Source: Hydrogenophaga sp. (GTDB lineage Bacteria > Pseudomonadota > Gammaproteobacteria > Burkholderiales > Burkholderiaceae_C). Taken from it: a DNA stretch of 64,000 bases. Shown in pieces: positions 21,928-30,706 of this stretch (its first letter is position 1; each line of letters opens with the position of its first letter). The position numbers and the translations under genes were made by a program. The notes under the pieces were generated by a model. That model was not told the DNA's origin. It made no database searches and worked only from the letters and a program-made list of their open reading frames with translations. The DNA lies in contig NZ_JAHCKK010000006.1 of assembly GCF_026125825.1 (NCBI RefSeq), positions 37,915 through 101,914 of the forward strand, written 5' to 3'.

Positions 21928-22707
21928 ATGCGGATCGACCAACTGCTGGTTCAACGCGGCCTGGCGGGCACGCGCTCGCAGGCGCAGCGGCTGATCGCCG
22001 ACGGCGTGCGGTGGCGGCTCGGCGAGGACTGGCATCGCGTGGGCAAGAACGGCGACGACGTCGCGCCCGATGCGGAGATCGAACTGCTGGACGATGCGCA
22101 GGCGCGGTACGTGTCGCGCGGGGGCCTCAAGCTCGCGGGGGCGCTGGCGCATTGCGGCGTGTCGGTGGCCGATGCCTTGTGCCTGGACCTGGGCCAGTCG
22201 ACCGGTGGTTTCACCGATTGCCTGCTGCAGGCCGGAGCGCGGCATGTCGTCGGCGTGGACGTGGGCCGTGGCCAGCTCGACCTGCGCCTGCGCGGCGATG
22301 CGCGGGTGGGCTGCCTGGAGCAGATCAACGCGCGGAACCTGACCGCCGCCGACGTGTTGCCCGGCTTGCCGGCGGCGGACCAGGAGGGCGCATTCGATGG
22401 CTTCGACCTGATCGTCGGCGACCTGGCCTTCATCTCGCAGACCTTGGTGTTGCCGGCGGCCGTGCCCTTGCTCAAGCCGGGCGGTTTCGTGCTGATGCTG
22501 GTCAAGCCGCAGTTCGAGTTGCAGCCGGGCCAGGTCGGCAAGGGCGGCATCGTGACCGACCACAGCCTGTACGCGGTGGTCGAACAACGGGTACGTGCGG
22601 CGCACCAGGCGTTGGGCCTGTGTGTCGTTGACTATTTTTCGTCGTCCATCCAGGGGGGGGACGGCAACCAGGAATTTTTCATCCATTCAACCCGTGCACA
22701 GGAGTGA
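21928..22707 (+). CDS. tlyA: TlyA-family rRNA 2'-O-methyltransferase
   Basis: 259 residues. The N-terminal S4 RNA-binding domain (1-60: MRIDQLLVQRGLAGTRSQAQ) is followed by a Rossmann-type methyltransferase with YVSRGGLKLAGAL, LDLGQSTGGFTDCLLQAGA for SAM binding, and VKPQFE. TlyA proteins methylate ribose C2' of 16S/23S rRNA and are sometimes annotated as hemolysins. Position between ahcY and metF couples an SAM consumer to SAH recycling. Near the 3' end is a run of eight G residues (22653-22660) within the conserved SIQGGDGNQEF segment. The stop is six bases before the metF start. Confidence 0.95.
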   Translation: MRIDQLLVQRGLAGTRSQAQRLIADGVRWRLGEDWHRVGKNGDDVAPDAEIELLDDAQARYVSRGGLKLAGALAHCGVSVADALCLDLGQSTGGFTDCLLQAGARHVVGVDVGRGQLDLRLRGDARVGCLEQINARNLTAADVLPGLPAADQEGAFDGFDLIVGDLAFISQTLVLPAAVPLLKPGGFVLMLVKPQFELQPGQVGKGGIVTDHSLYAVVEQRVRAAHQALGLCVVDYFSSSIQGGDGNQEFFIHSTRAQE

Positions 22708-22712
22708 ACGCC

Positions 22713-23549
22713 ATGCATGAAACCCAACTGCCGATCAGCCTGGAGTTCTTTCCGGGCAAGACGGCCGAAGGCGCGGAGAAGATCCGTACGGTTCGACAGG
22801 CCTTGTACGCACTGAAACCCGAGTTCTGCTCGGTGACTTATGGCGCCGGTGGCTCCACGCAGGAAGGCACGTTCGGCGCCATTGCCGAGATCATGGCCGA
22901 GGGCGTCGAGGCCGCGCCGCATTTTTCCTGCGTGGGCGCAACCAAGGCCAGCGTGCGCGAGCAGATCGCGATGCTGCAGGCCAAGGGCGTGCGGCGCATC
23001 GTGGCGCTGCGCGGCGATGCGCCGAGCCCGTATGGAACCGAGGGCGAGTTCCGCCACGCGTCGGACCTGGTCGAATTCATCCGGGACGAAACCGGCGACC
23101 ATTTCTTCCTGGAAGTGGCGGCGTATCCGGAGACCCATCCGCGCGCGCGCAGCCCGGAGCATGACCTGCATGCCTTCGCGATGAAGGTCAAGAGCGGAGC
23201 CAACTCGGCCATCACCCAGTATTTCTACAACCCGGACGCGTATTTCCGTTTTGTCGACGATGCGCGGCACATGGGTGTCAACGTGCCGATCGTGCCGGGC
23301 ATCATGCCGATCACCAATGCCAGCCAGCTGATGCGTTTCTCGGACATGTGTGGCGCGGAGATACCACGCTGGATCAAGCTGCGGCTGCTGGCCTACCGCG
23401 ACGATATCGCGTCGATCCGGGCGTTCGGCCTGGATGTGGTGACCGGGTTGTGCGAAAAACTGCGCGCCGGTGGCGCGCCGGCGCTGCATTTCTACACCAT
23501 GAACCAAAGTGCTCCGACGCTGGAGATCTGCCGGCGACTGGCGCTCTGA
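22713..23549 (+). CDS. metF: 5,10-methylenetetrahydrofolate reductase
   Basis: A 278-residue FAD-dependent TIM-barrel enzyme reducing 5,10-methylene-THF to 5-methyl-THF, the methyl donor for methionine synthesis. It shows ISLEFFPGKTAEG, FCSVTYGAGGSTQEGT, RIVALRGDAP, FFLEVAAYPETHP, and ITQYFYNPDAYFRFVD, all close to MetF from other proteobacteria. ATG 22713 was chosen because AGGAG (22700-22704) is eight bases upstream; a GTG at 22704 overlapping the tlyA stop is less likely. With ahcY it closes the methyl cycle. Confidence 0.97.
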   Translation: MHETQLPISLEFFPGKTAEGAEKIRTVRQALYALKPEFCSVTYGAGGSTQEGTFGAIAEIMAEGVEAAPHFSCVGATKASVREQIAMLQAKGVRRIVALRGDAPSPYGTEGEFRHASDLVEFIRDETGDHFFLEVAAYPETHPRARSPEHDLHAFAMKVKSGANSAITQYFYNPDAYFRFVDDARHMGVNVPIVPGIMPITNASQLMRFSDMCGAEIPRWIKLRLLAYRDDIASIRAFGLDVVTGLCEKLRAGGAPALHFYTMNQSAPTLEICRRLAL

Positions 23550-23648
23550 GGGCTGCCCCGCCGACGGTCGCGCGTGCGGCCGGGCGCGGGGAACCACCAT
23601 GGCGAGCGGCTAAGATAGGCACCGATTCAGACTACCAGGCTCGCAACC

Positions 23649-24656
23649 ATGAAGATTCTTGTGACCGGCGCCGCCGGATTCATCGGCATGACGGCCACGC
23701 TCCGACTGCTCGAGCGTGGCGACGAGGTCGTCGGACTGGACAACCTCAACGACTATTACGATGTGTCGCTCAAGCAGAGCCGGCTCGACCGGCTCACGCC
23801 GCACCCGAACTTCCGCTTCATCAAGGGAGACGTGGCCGACCGCGAGGGCGTCGCCAAGCTGTTCTCCATCGAAAAGTTCGATCGGGTGATCCACCTGGCG
23901 GCGCAGGCCGGCGTGCGGTATTCGCTGCAGAACCCGCATGCGTACATCGACAGCAACGTGGTCGGGTTCATGAACATCCTGGAGGCCTGCCGGCACAACC
24001 AGGTCGGGCATCTGGTGTATGCGTCGAGCTCCAGCGTGTATGGCGGCAACACCCGCATGCCGTTCTCCGAACACGACAGCGTCGACCACCCGGTCAGCAT
24101 GTATGCGGCGACCAAGAAGGCCAACGAGCTGATGGCGCATACCTACAGCCATCTGTTCGGACTGCCGACCACGGGATTGCGCTTCTTCACCGTGTACGGG
24201 CCCTGGGGACGGCCCGACATGGCGCTGTTCCTGTTCACCAAGGCGATTCTCGAGGGGCGTGCGATCGACGTCTTCAACGAGGGCAACATGCAACGGGACT
24301 TCACCTATATCGACGATATCGTCGAAGGTGTGCTGCGTGTGCTCGACCGCCCGGCGACGGCCAATGCGTCGTACGACCCCTTGCAGGCCGACCCGGCCAC
24401 CAGCAACGTGCCGTATCGTGTGTTCAACATCGGCAACAACAACCCGGTGCCGCTGCTCGACTTCATCGGCTGCATCGAGGAAGCACTGGGGCGCAAGGCC
24501 GAGAAGAACCTGCTGCCGCTGCAGGACGGCGACGTGCCGGCCACCTACGCGAACACCGACGCCTTGCGGTATTGGGTCGGTTTCGTGCCGGCCACGCCGG
24601 TCAAGACCGGCATCGGCCGGTTTGTCGAGTGGTACCGGGACTATTACAAGGTCTGA
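23649..24656 (+). CDS. UDP-glucuronate 4-epimerase type NAD-dependent epimerase
   Basis: A 335-residue short-chain dehydrogenase/reductase. It has the Rossmann motif GAAGFIGM (7-14), [19 protein letters not shown] (family-specific for UDP-glucuronate epimerases such as CapI/LspL), the catalytic Ser in [11 protein letters not shown], and the YxxxK pair in [28 protein letters not shown] and [19 protein letters not shown] are also CapI-like. It should convert UDP-glucuronate to UDP-galacturonate for surface polysaccharide. It is separated by 10 kb from the XrtA operon but shares its codon style. Its 3' end overlaps the convergent phosphatase gene by 13 bases. Confidence 0.92.
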   Translation: MKILVTGAAGFIGMTATLRLLERGDEVVGLDNLNDYYDVSLKQSRLDRLTPHPNFRFIKGDVADREGVAKLFSIEKFDRVIHLAAQAGVRYSLQNPHAYIDSNVVGFMNILEACRHNQVGHLVYASSSSVYGGNTRMPFSEHDSVDHPVSMYAATKKANELMAHTYSHLFGLPTTGLRFFTVYGPWGRPDMALFLFTKAILEGRAIDVFNEGNMQRDFTYIDDIVEGVLRVLDRPATANASYDPLQADPATSNVPYRVFNIGNNNPVPLLDFIGCIEEALGRKAEKNLLPLQDGDVPATYANTDALRYWVGFVPATPVKTGIGRFVEWYRDYYKV

Positions 24657-25135
24657 ACGGGCAAGACGCCGCCTTGCCGCAGGTGCAGGATCAGTCCTGC
24701 CGCGGCGGCTTCGCACAATTCCAGCACCCGGTCGAAGCCTTGCGGGCCGCCGAAATACGGGTCCGGCACCTCGCGCAGGGCCAGTTGCGGTGCGAACGTC
24801 AGGAACAGATGCAGTTTCCCGCGGTGCTCGTCGGGACAGACCTTGTGCAGGTCATCCAGGTTGGACTGGTCCATCGCGAGAATCAGGTCAAAACGCGTGA
24901 AATCGTCCGGCTTGACCCGGCGGGACCGTTTTCTGCCGACCGGGTAGTCGCGTTTGAGCAAGGCGGCCTTGGTGCGCGGATCGGGCGGTTCGCTGAAACG
25001 ACCGGCGCGCGTACCGGCGGACTCGAACGTGACCCGGCCGGCCAAACCCGCCTGGTTGGCCAGATGTGCCCCCACCATCTGGGCCATCGGGGAACGGCAG
25101 ATGTTGGCGGTGCATACCATCAGAATCTGGGTCAT
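24644..25135 (-). CDS. Low-molecular-weight protein-tyrosine phosphatase (Wzb/Etp type)
   Basis: A 163-residue cytoplasmic phosphatase. The P-loop CTANICRSP starts at C8 with R14 (CX5R), and the catalytic aspartate lies in [13 protein letters not shown] 25135 gives the canonical [16 protein letters not shown] beginning; upstream codons are not conserved-looking. Bacterial enzymes of this type dephosphorylate BY-kinases and sugar enzymes in capsule and exopolysaccharide synthesis, so the likely partner is the tyrosine kinase at 36391-37320. It lies tail to tail with the epimerase. Confidence 0.93.
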   Translation of the reverse strand: MTQILMVCTANICRSPMAQMVGAHLANQAGLAGRVTFESAGTRAGRFSEPPDPRTKAALLKRDYPVGRKRSRRVKPDDFTRFDLILAMDQSNLDDLHKVCPDEHRGKLHLFLTFAPQLALREVPDPYFGGPQGFDRVLELCEAAAAGLILHLRQGGVLPVQTL

Positions 25136-25218
25136 GGAATGGGTTGGCCGCGTGAGCGTTGTGCGTTGTCGATCCGGCAAGCTTGCCACAGTGCGCCATC
25201 AGCCGGTGGCGGTCGACG

Positions 25219-25860
25219 TCAGGTCTGGCGATCGAGTTCCTGCTGCATGGTCGCGGCCAGGCGCGCAAACAGCACCAGCTTCTTCTGGGTTTCGCGGTAA
25301 CGCTCGGCAATACGGGCCGACACCGCCAGCAGAAACTTGGCTCCCATGGCCGGCTGCTCCTCGATCAGGGATTCGAGCGCATCGCGCGTGAGCACGGCGC
25401 ACTGGATGTCGGTGCTGGCCGTGCATGACGCCGATCGCGGCCCGGTGTCGAGCAGACCCATCTCTCCGATCAGGCTGCCTGGGCCCAGCACCGTCACCGT
25501 GACCGGCTTGGTACGGCTGACCGTGATGTTTTCGACCAGCACCTCGCCGTCGAGCAGCAGGACCATGAAGCCGGTGTTCACGGCATCACCCTCGGTGATG
25601 AAGGTCTCGCCAGCGGGCACCGTCTCCGGGTGCATGTAGCTGACGACGATCTTGGCTTCGATCAGGCTCAGCGTCATCAGGGCGCTGGGTGCGATCAGCA
25701 GTTGCGCTGCGCGGTCGCGGCTGCTGAGCTGGGGCTGGCGAGGAAGTGGCAGTGGGTCGGTCGCGGCAAAGGGGGTGTCGTCCCGGCCATGTTCATGGTG
25801 CGCAAGCTCATCGTCACTGCCTTTGCCCATGCCCAGCGTGTCTTGCCGTGATGATGCCAT
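25219..25860 (-). CDS. Cyclic nucleotide-binding domain protein without DNA-binding domain
   Basis: A 213-residue protein with one cNMP-binding beta-roll (about 61-170). GETFITEGDAVNTGFMVLLLDGEV and the phosphate cassette GSLIGEMGLLDTGPRSAS (128-145) are diagnostic, with the conserved Arg at 142. No winged helix follows; residues 176-213 are an amphipathic helix (ARIAERYRETQKKLVLFARL). Residues 1-50 are hydrophilic and low in complexity. It may be a cAMP/cGMP-sensing effector acting by protein contact. It is divergent from the ABC operon at 26316. ATG 25860 is one of several possible starts; the frame stays open to about 26136. Confidence 0.8.
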   Translation of the reverse strand: MASSRQDTLGMGKGSDDELAHHEHGRDDTPFAATDPLPLPRQPQLSSRDRAAQLLIAPSALMTLSLIEAKIVVSYMHPETVPAGETFITEGDAVNTGFMVLLLDGEVLVENITVSRTKPVTVTVLGPGSLIGEMGLLDTGPRSASCTASTDIQCAVLTRDALESLIEEQPAMGAKFLLAVSARIAERYRETQKKLVLFARLAATMQQELDRQT

Positions 25861-26315
25861 TGCCTTTTCTGCCTTTGCCGCGCCGTGCCCTTGACCGACC
25901 TTGTTCGCTGCGCATGGTACTCCAGCGACGGCCCCGAGGCCAGCCACGGTACGCCGAAGCCGGTTCAGAGGGGCGCCGGCGGAATCGCCCCCGACATGCT
26001 CCGCGCGAGTACAGATCGACCGGCAACCCGATGTCGGCGCCACCGGCGAGCGGGCCAAGATCTGCGTGTCTGGAACGCGCAATCGTCGCGGTACAACAGC
26101 GCATTTGTTGGCCGCTTGTGCCCTCGGCGACGCCAAAGGGGTTTGGCCCTGAGCCTTATGCCGCCATAATCATTGCCGCGGTGGCCGATTTTTTTGTTTG
26201 TCTGTTTGTTTGTTTGTTGCCCGGGTCAAGATGCTGGCATGGGCGTTCGACCGGCGCGGCGACGGGTCAACGGGCCGGTCGGTCGGCACTTGGAAGGTCT
26301 CTGGAGGCGTGGAAG
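25861..26315. other. 455-base intergenic region between the cNMP-binding gene and the ABC operon
   Basis: No convincing gene was found. The right half turns T-rich (from 26185) and should contain the leftward edge of the ABC operon promoter and leader. GGAGG at 26302-26306 and GGAAG at 26311-26315 are the likely ribosome-binding area for the ATPase gene. The left part is GC-rich, and its open frame on the minus strand could be an N-terminal extension of the cNMP-binding gene. Confidence 0.5.
26194..26219 (+). repeat. TTTG tetranucleotide microsatellite
   Basis: Two TTTG units, one TCTG, then three or more TTTG units run in direct tandem, preceded by a T7 tract (26189-26195). It lies about 100 bases before the ABC ATPase start, in a genome where such AT-rich simple repeats are otherwise absent from this window. 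Confidence 0.7.
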
Positions 26316-27089
26316 ATGGCGGATGAAGTAGCGGAAGAGTCAGCCGAAGTCAACTCCGAGCTGCCAGCCGAGGAGGTGATCAAGACCGGGCCGGTGGCGG
26401 TGTTGTCCCAGGTCGAGAAGACCTACCAGCTCGACAGCGTCAGCGTGCCCGTGATCAAGGGCGTGAACATCCTGGTGCGCCACGCCTGCTTCACTGTCCT
26501 GCTCGGGCCGTCCGGTAGCGGCAAGACGACACTGCTCAACATGATCGGCTGCATCGACCGCCCGGACAAGGGCGAGATCGTTGTCGCCGACACCAAGGTC
26601 GCGGAACTCAACGACGACGAGTTGTCGGATTTCCGGGCCAAGAACATCGGCTTCATCTTCCAGAACTTCAATCTGTTGCCGGTGCTCAGCGCGTACGAAA
26701 ACATCGAGTACCCGCTATTGCTGGCGGGCGCGTCTGCCAAGAAGCGCGGCACCCGCGTCCCGCGCCTGCTCGAAGCCGTGGGCCTGAGCGACCGGGCAAA
26801 AAACCTGCCCGGGCAACTGTCTGGCGGTCAACGGCAACGCGTGGCGATTGCCCGCGCGCTGGCGCGCAAGCCGAAACTCGTGATTGCCGATGAACCCACC
26901 GCAAACCTGGACAGCCAGACGGGCGCGGCGATCCTGAACCTGATGCGGCGGCTGGTGGAGCGGTACGAGATTTCGTTTCTGTTCTCGTCCCATGATCCGG
27001 AGGTGATCAAGGCGGCCGACGATATTATTTATCTGAAGGACGGCTTGATACAGAAGATCCAGCGCAAAGGGTTTGGGGAGTCGTCATGA
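26316..27089 (+). CDS. ABC transporter ATPase, LolD/MacB type
   Basis: A 257-residue cytoplasmic ATPase. Walker A is GPSGSGKTTLLNMIG, the Q-loop FQNFNLLPVLSAYENIEYPL, the signature LSGGQRQRVAIARALARKP, Walker B LVIADEPTANLD, and the H-loop SHDPEV. The pattern is that of LolD/MacB/FtsE ATPases, which work with mechanotransmitting FtsX-fold permeases. A 30-residue acidic N-terminal extension (MADEVAEESAEVNSEL) is unusual for LolD. It overlaps the permease start by four bases. Most of the gene is GC-rich like the left flank; the last 50 bases begin to turn AT-richer. Confidence 0.93.
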   Translation: MADEVAEESAEVNSELPAEEVIKTGPVAVLSQVEKTYQLDSVSVPVIKGVNILVRHACFTVLLGPSGSGKTTLLNMIGCIDRPDKGEIVVADTKVAELNDDELSDFRAKNIGFIFQNFNLLPVLSAYENIEYPLLLAGASAKKRGTRVPRLLEAVGLSDRAKNLPGQLSGGQRQRVAIARALARKPKLVIADEPTANLDSQTGAAILNLMRRLVERYEISFLFSSHDPEVIKAADDIIYLKDGLIQKIQRKGFGESS

Positions 27090-28483
27090 TGATGACATTC
27101 AATCTGGCGTTGCGGAATCTGTTGAGGAATCGGCGGAGGTCGTTGGCGACGTTGGTGGCTATGTCTATTGGTTGTGCAGCGATTCTGCTGTTTGGTGGGT
27201 TCAGCGGAAATATCAATTACGAAATGCATACGCGCATCGTCCAGCGCGGTGGCCACTTGCAGATTCAGCACCGAGACTTCTATCTGTACGGGAGCGGCAA
27301 TCCCACTGCCTATGGCATCGATGACTATGGTGCCATTCTCCATGCGATCGACGCCGACCCTGAATTGAGAAAGATGGTCACGGTCGCTACGCCGTCGCTC
27401 CAATTTGGAGGAATTGCTGGGAACTACGCCGCCAGCGTCTCCCGAACAGTCATCGGAACCGGGTTCGTCGCTGGAGACGTTAACCGTATGCGCCTTTGGA
27501 ACGACTTCGCTCTCCGTTCCAAAGCCCCAGTGTCAGCACTGGAAGGCACAGGCCCAGACGCGGCCGTTGTTGGGGTTGGTGTGGCGCGGGTACTTCAGTT
27601 GTGTGATGCACTCAAGATCGAACGATGTCCCAAGCCGGAAACCGAGCGTAGTGAGGGAGGTGGTAAGGCGCTACCTGATGACATCGCGCAATTGAGCGCG
27701 TTGGAAACCCCATCCGCCAGTGCGGCAGGTAACTTGCGGCGGATCGAGGTGCTGGTTGTGAACTCCAAAGGCGCGCCCAACGTGACGTCGCTGGAGGTGG
27801 TTCGGGCCGAAGACCAAGGCGTCAAGGAACTCGATGAGGTTTCCGTATCCATGCACTTGGAGAAGATTCAGCAGCTTGTCTACGGTAAGTCGGCCCCGAA
27901 AGTCACGTCAATCATTCTCCAACTGCGGCATTCTGACCAGGTGCCCGAAGCTGTCTCCCGATTGAAGCCAATTCTCGATCGGTTTTCTACTAGCCAGCCG
28001 TTGGCCGTACAAGATTTTCGTGATTTGAACCCGTTTTTTGTTCAGACAGTGCAGATGTTTGACACGATTTTCGGATTTGTATTTATTCTGATAGGTGCCA
28101 TAGTTCTTTTTACTGTCAGCAATACCATGAATACGGCCGTGGTGGAGCGGACCGTAGAGATTGGAACCTTGAGGGCGATTGGTTTGCGGCGCTCCGGTAT
28201 TCGGAGGCTGTTTGTTACCGAAGGAACTTTGCTAGGGGTCTTTGGAGCTTTGCTCGGTGTAGTCTTGGCCTTCTTGGTGTCGTGGATGGTTAATCGTATG
28301 CACATACCTTGGGTACCACCAAGTACTGTCGAACCGGTGCCACTGACGATTCTTGTTGCCGGTGAAACGCGGATGATCGTCGGGACAACTTTGGGCTTGA
28401 TTTGTATCGCCATTGCGTCTGCGTGGTGGCCCTCGTACCGTGCGGCGCAAATGAAAGTAGTGGACGCACTACGCCATGTCTGA
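27086..28483 (+). CDS. FtsX/MacB-type ABC permease
   Basis: 465 residues: one N-terminal membrane helix (about 20-40), a large periplasmic domain (about 42-320), then three C-terminal helices (about 325-348, 372-400 and 430-452). This is the four-helix MacB/LolC/LolE topology. The cytoplasmic coupling segment is VVERTVEIGTLRAIGLRRSGIRRLF, and the end SYRAAQMKVVDALRHV is typical of FtsX-fold permeases. It should pair with the ATPase upstream and extract or push a lipid-linked or periplasmic substrate. Base composition changes sharply here (many TTG, GTT and ATT codons). ATGs at 27089 and 27092 are alternative starts. Confidence 0.9.
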   Translation: MMMTFNLALRNLLRNRRRSLATLVAMSIGCAAILLFGGFSGNINYEMHTRIVQRGGHLQIQHRDFYLYGSGNPTAYGIDDYGAILHAIDADPELRKMVTVATPSLQFGGIAGNYAASVSRTVIGTGFVAGDVNRMRLWNDFALRSKAPVSALEGTGPDAAVVGVGVARVLQLCDALKIERCPKPETERSEGGGKALPDDIAQLSALETPSASAAGNLRRIEVLVVNSKGAPNVTSLEVVRAEDQGVKELDEVSVSMHLEKIQQLVYGKSAPKVTSIILQLRHSDQVPEAVSRLKPILDRFSTSQPLAVQDFRDLNPFFVQTVQMFDTIFGFVFILIGAIVLFTVSNTMNTAVVERTVEIGTLRAIGLRRSGIRRLFVTEGTLLGVFGALLGVVLAFLVSWMVNRMHIPWVPPSTVEPVPLTILVAGETRMIVGTTLGLICIAIASAWWPSYRAAQMKVVDALRHV

Positions 28484-28499
28484 GAAAAGGAAATGTGTA

Positions 28500-29270
28500 A
28501 TGGGCTATTTACGTCTCTTCGCCGCGTCGCTGCTGCTGGTGCACGGATGGTTGCACGCTGCGCCTAGCGCTGAAGATATTCTGGTTGCAAGCGATGCAAT
28601 TCGCAATCCTGGCAGGCCCTTTGCCGTGACTGTGACTCTTACCGAATTTCTAAACGGCAAGCAAGTGGATACCAGTACTCTTAGGAGCTATTCGCGCACC
28701 CAACAGGACGGAGGGCAGTTTTCAAGCCTGATCCAGTTTGTCCTGCCTGCACGGGACGCCGGGAAACTCATGCTTAAGAATGGCAACGATATGTGGTTCT
28801 ACGATCCGACAAGCAAGGCAAGCGTACGCCTGTCGCCACAGCAACGCTTGCTGGGGCAAGCGTCCAACGGTGACGTGACCACGGTGAATCTGGCCAAGGA
28901 CTACAAGGCGACGTTTGCTGGTGAAGAGGAGATAACTGACGGTGAACGAAAAAAAAGGAGGGCGCACAAGCTGTCTTTGGTTGCGGATTCGCCGGGCGTG
29001 ACGTACGCAAGCATCGAGATGTGGGTCGATGCAGATAACAATCGGCCGCTTAAAGCTCGGTTTTTTGCAGAGTCAGCACGTCTTCTCAAGACTGTTTATT
29101 ACCGTCGGTTTCAGCCGCAGTTGGGAGCAGATCGACCGACCGAATCGGTCATCATTGACGGCCTGAATCCCCAGGCCGTGACTCTGATGCGGTTCTCTGA
29201 CTACTCCGCACGCAATATTCCTGAGGCATGGATGCAGCGAGACTACCTGCCACGTTTTCAACCGGAGTGA
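28500..29270 (+). CDS. Outer-membrane lipoprotein-sorting (LolA-like) periplasmic protein
   Basis: 256 residues. A Sec signal peptide (MGYLRLFAASLLLVHGWLHA) precedes a LolA/LppX-like beta fold of the outer membrane lipoprotein-sorting family. Matching segments are AEDILVASDAIRNPGRPFAV, KNGNDMWFYDPTSKASVRLS, LLGQASNGDVTTVNLAKDYKA and MWVDADNNRPLKARFFAES. Such proteins carry a hydrophobic ligand across the periplasm. ATG 28500 was preferred over 28476, which overlaps the permease stop, because AAAGGA precedes it and it starts directly with the signal peptide. Together with ABC genes upstream and a barrel downstream it suggests a trans-envelope route. Confidence 0.85.
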   Translation: MGYLRLFAASLLLVHGWLHAAPSAEDILVASDAIRNPGRPFAVTVTLTEFLNGKQVDTSTLRSYSRTQQDGGQFSSLIQFVLPARDAGKLMLKNGNDMWFYDPTSKASVRLSPQQRLLGQASNGDVTTVNLAKDYKATFAGEEEITDGERKKRRAHKLSLVADSPGVTYASIEMWVDADNNRPLKARFFAESARLLKTVYYRRFQPQLGADRPTESVIIDGLNPQAVTLMRFSDYSARNIPEAWMQRDYLPRFQPE

Positions 29271-29275
29271 ACCAA

Positions 29276-30568
29276 ATGCAGTGTCTTTTTCGTCCCAGGT
29301 TAGGTGAACTCCTTGTCATCGCAGGCATGATTTTTGGGCCTTGCTCGTTGGCGTTGGCCCAAACTCTGGCTCAGTCCGAAGGATTCGATCCGCTGGCACT
29401 GGAAAGTGCACCTGTAGAAAAAGTCGAATCGTCAGGTTCCTTGAAGATGTTTCTGGAAGGCTCGATCGGAACCAGCAGCCGCCGATATGGCCAAGGGTAC
29501 CAGGACATGCAACGTGCATCGTTCGACATTTTGTATTCAGGTAATCTGAGTCCTGGTTTGCGTGCGGTGCTCTCTAATCGGACCGACGTTATCCATCCGG
29601 CGGCTCTGGGCAACGAAGTAACGGTCAACACTCTGCGCGAGGCTTACCTTAGTTGGCAACCCGAGGGCGGTAACACCGTATTCGACTTTGGGCGTATCAA
29701 CCAACGAAGCGGCCCAGGTTACGGCTACAACCCGACAGACTTTTTTCGCGATGGAAGTCTTCGAGTCATCACGAGTGCGGATCCGTTTGCTTTGCGACAA
29801 AACCGGATGGGTACTGTGATGCTGCGCGGGCAGCGGCTTTGGGAGGGTGGATCGCTATCACTTGCGCTCTCGCCCAAATTGGCGACACGGCCGGGGGCCG
29901 ACGGATGGAGTCTTGACTTGGGGTCGACCAACAACCGTGACCGTGGCCTATTGACGCTGGGCACCAAGATCTCGGAGAGCATCAACACCCAATTGCTGGT
30001 GTACAAGGAAACTGGCTTGTCTCCGACGGTGGGCGTCAACATGACTGCATTGTTGTCGGATGCCGCGACAGCACACATGGAGTGGACACGCGGTAAAGAG
30101 CCAGACCTGCTCAGCCGTGCGTTGACAGTGCCGTCGAACACCGTTACCCGCAACAGGTTTGTTGCTGGTGCGACCTATACGACATTAGGAAAGACGTCGA
30201 TTACGGCCGAATATCAGTACAACGGATTTGCCTTGGGTAAGACGGCATTCGCCAATTTGGCAAATATGCCGGGTGCGCAACAAGCCTACTTGCAGGAGGG
30301 ACTTCGGCGACAGGAGATTGCATCCCGTCAAGCTATTATTTTGTACTTGACGCAACAGGAGTTGTTCGTCAAAGACCTCGAATTGACTGCTTATATACGT
30401 ATTAATTCGGACGACGAGAGCAAACTTGCTTGGCTAGAACTGCGTCATCATTGGCCAAGTTTTGATTTGGCTTTCCAGTATCAACGGACCATCGGCAAGT
30501 CAAACAGTGAATTCGGCTTATTGCCTGACCGGCGGGTATTACAGATCCTTGGGACATATTACTTCTGA
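29276..30568 (+). CDS. Predicted outer-membrane beta-barrel protein, family not recognised
   Basis: 430 residues with a signal peptide (about 1-30, ending LALAQT), then an acidic plug-like segment and a long run of alternating polar/hydrophobic strands. The last residue is an aromatic (YYF), the usual BAM recognition end. Strand-like segments include AVLSNRTDVI, NTVFDFGRINQRSG, TSITAEYQYNG and FDLAFQYQRTIG. FDFGRINQRSGPGYGYNPTDFF resembles DUF1302/alginate-export style porins, but I cannot assign a family. It starts six bases after the LolA-like stop, so it is operonic. AT-richer composition continues. Confidence 0.75.
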   Translation: MQCLFRPRLGELLVIAGMIFGPCSLALAQTLAQSEGFDPLALESAPVEKVESSGSLKMFLEGSIGTSSRRYGQGYQDMQRASFDILYSGNLSPGLRAVLSNRTDVIHPAALGNEVTVNTLREAYLSWQPEGGNTVFDFGRINQRSGPGYGYNPTDFFRDGSLRVITSADPFALRQNRMGTVMLRGQRLWEGGSLSLALSPKLATRPGADGWSLDLGSTNNRDRGLLTLGTKISESINTQLLVYKETGLSPTVGVNMTALLSDAATAHMEWTRGKEPDLLSRALTVPSNTVTRNRFVAGATYTTLGKTSITAEYQYNGFALGKTAFANLANMPGAQQAYLQEGLRRQEIASRQAIILYLTQQELFVKDLELTAYIRINSDDESKLAWLELRHHWPSFDLAFQYQRTIGKSNSEFGLLPDRRVLQILGTYYF

Positions 30569-30706
30569 ACCCTGGGCCCCGAAGATCCTGTGTCGATCTC
30601 CGTCAATGCAAATTTGATATCGCCGGATTTTAGTCATGTCGAGCTGTGAAAGAAGGTGATTCGTTAACGTTTTCGCATTTCACGCCCAATCAGTTGCTGT
30701 TGTTTG

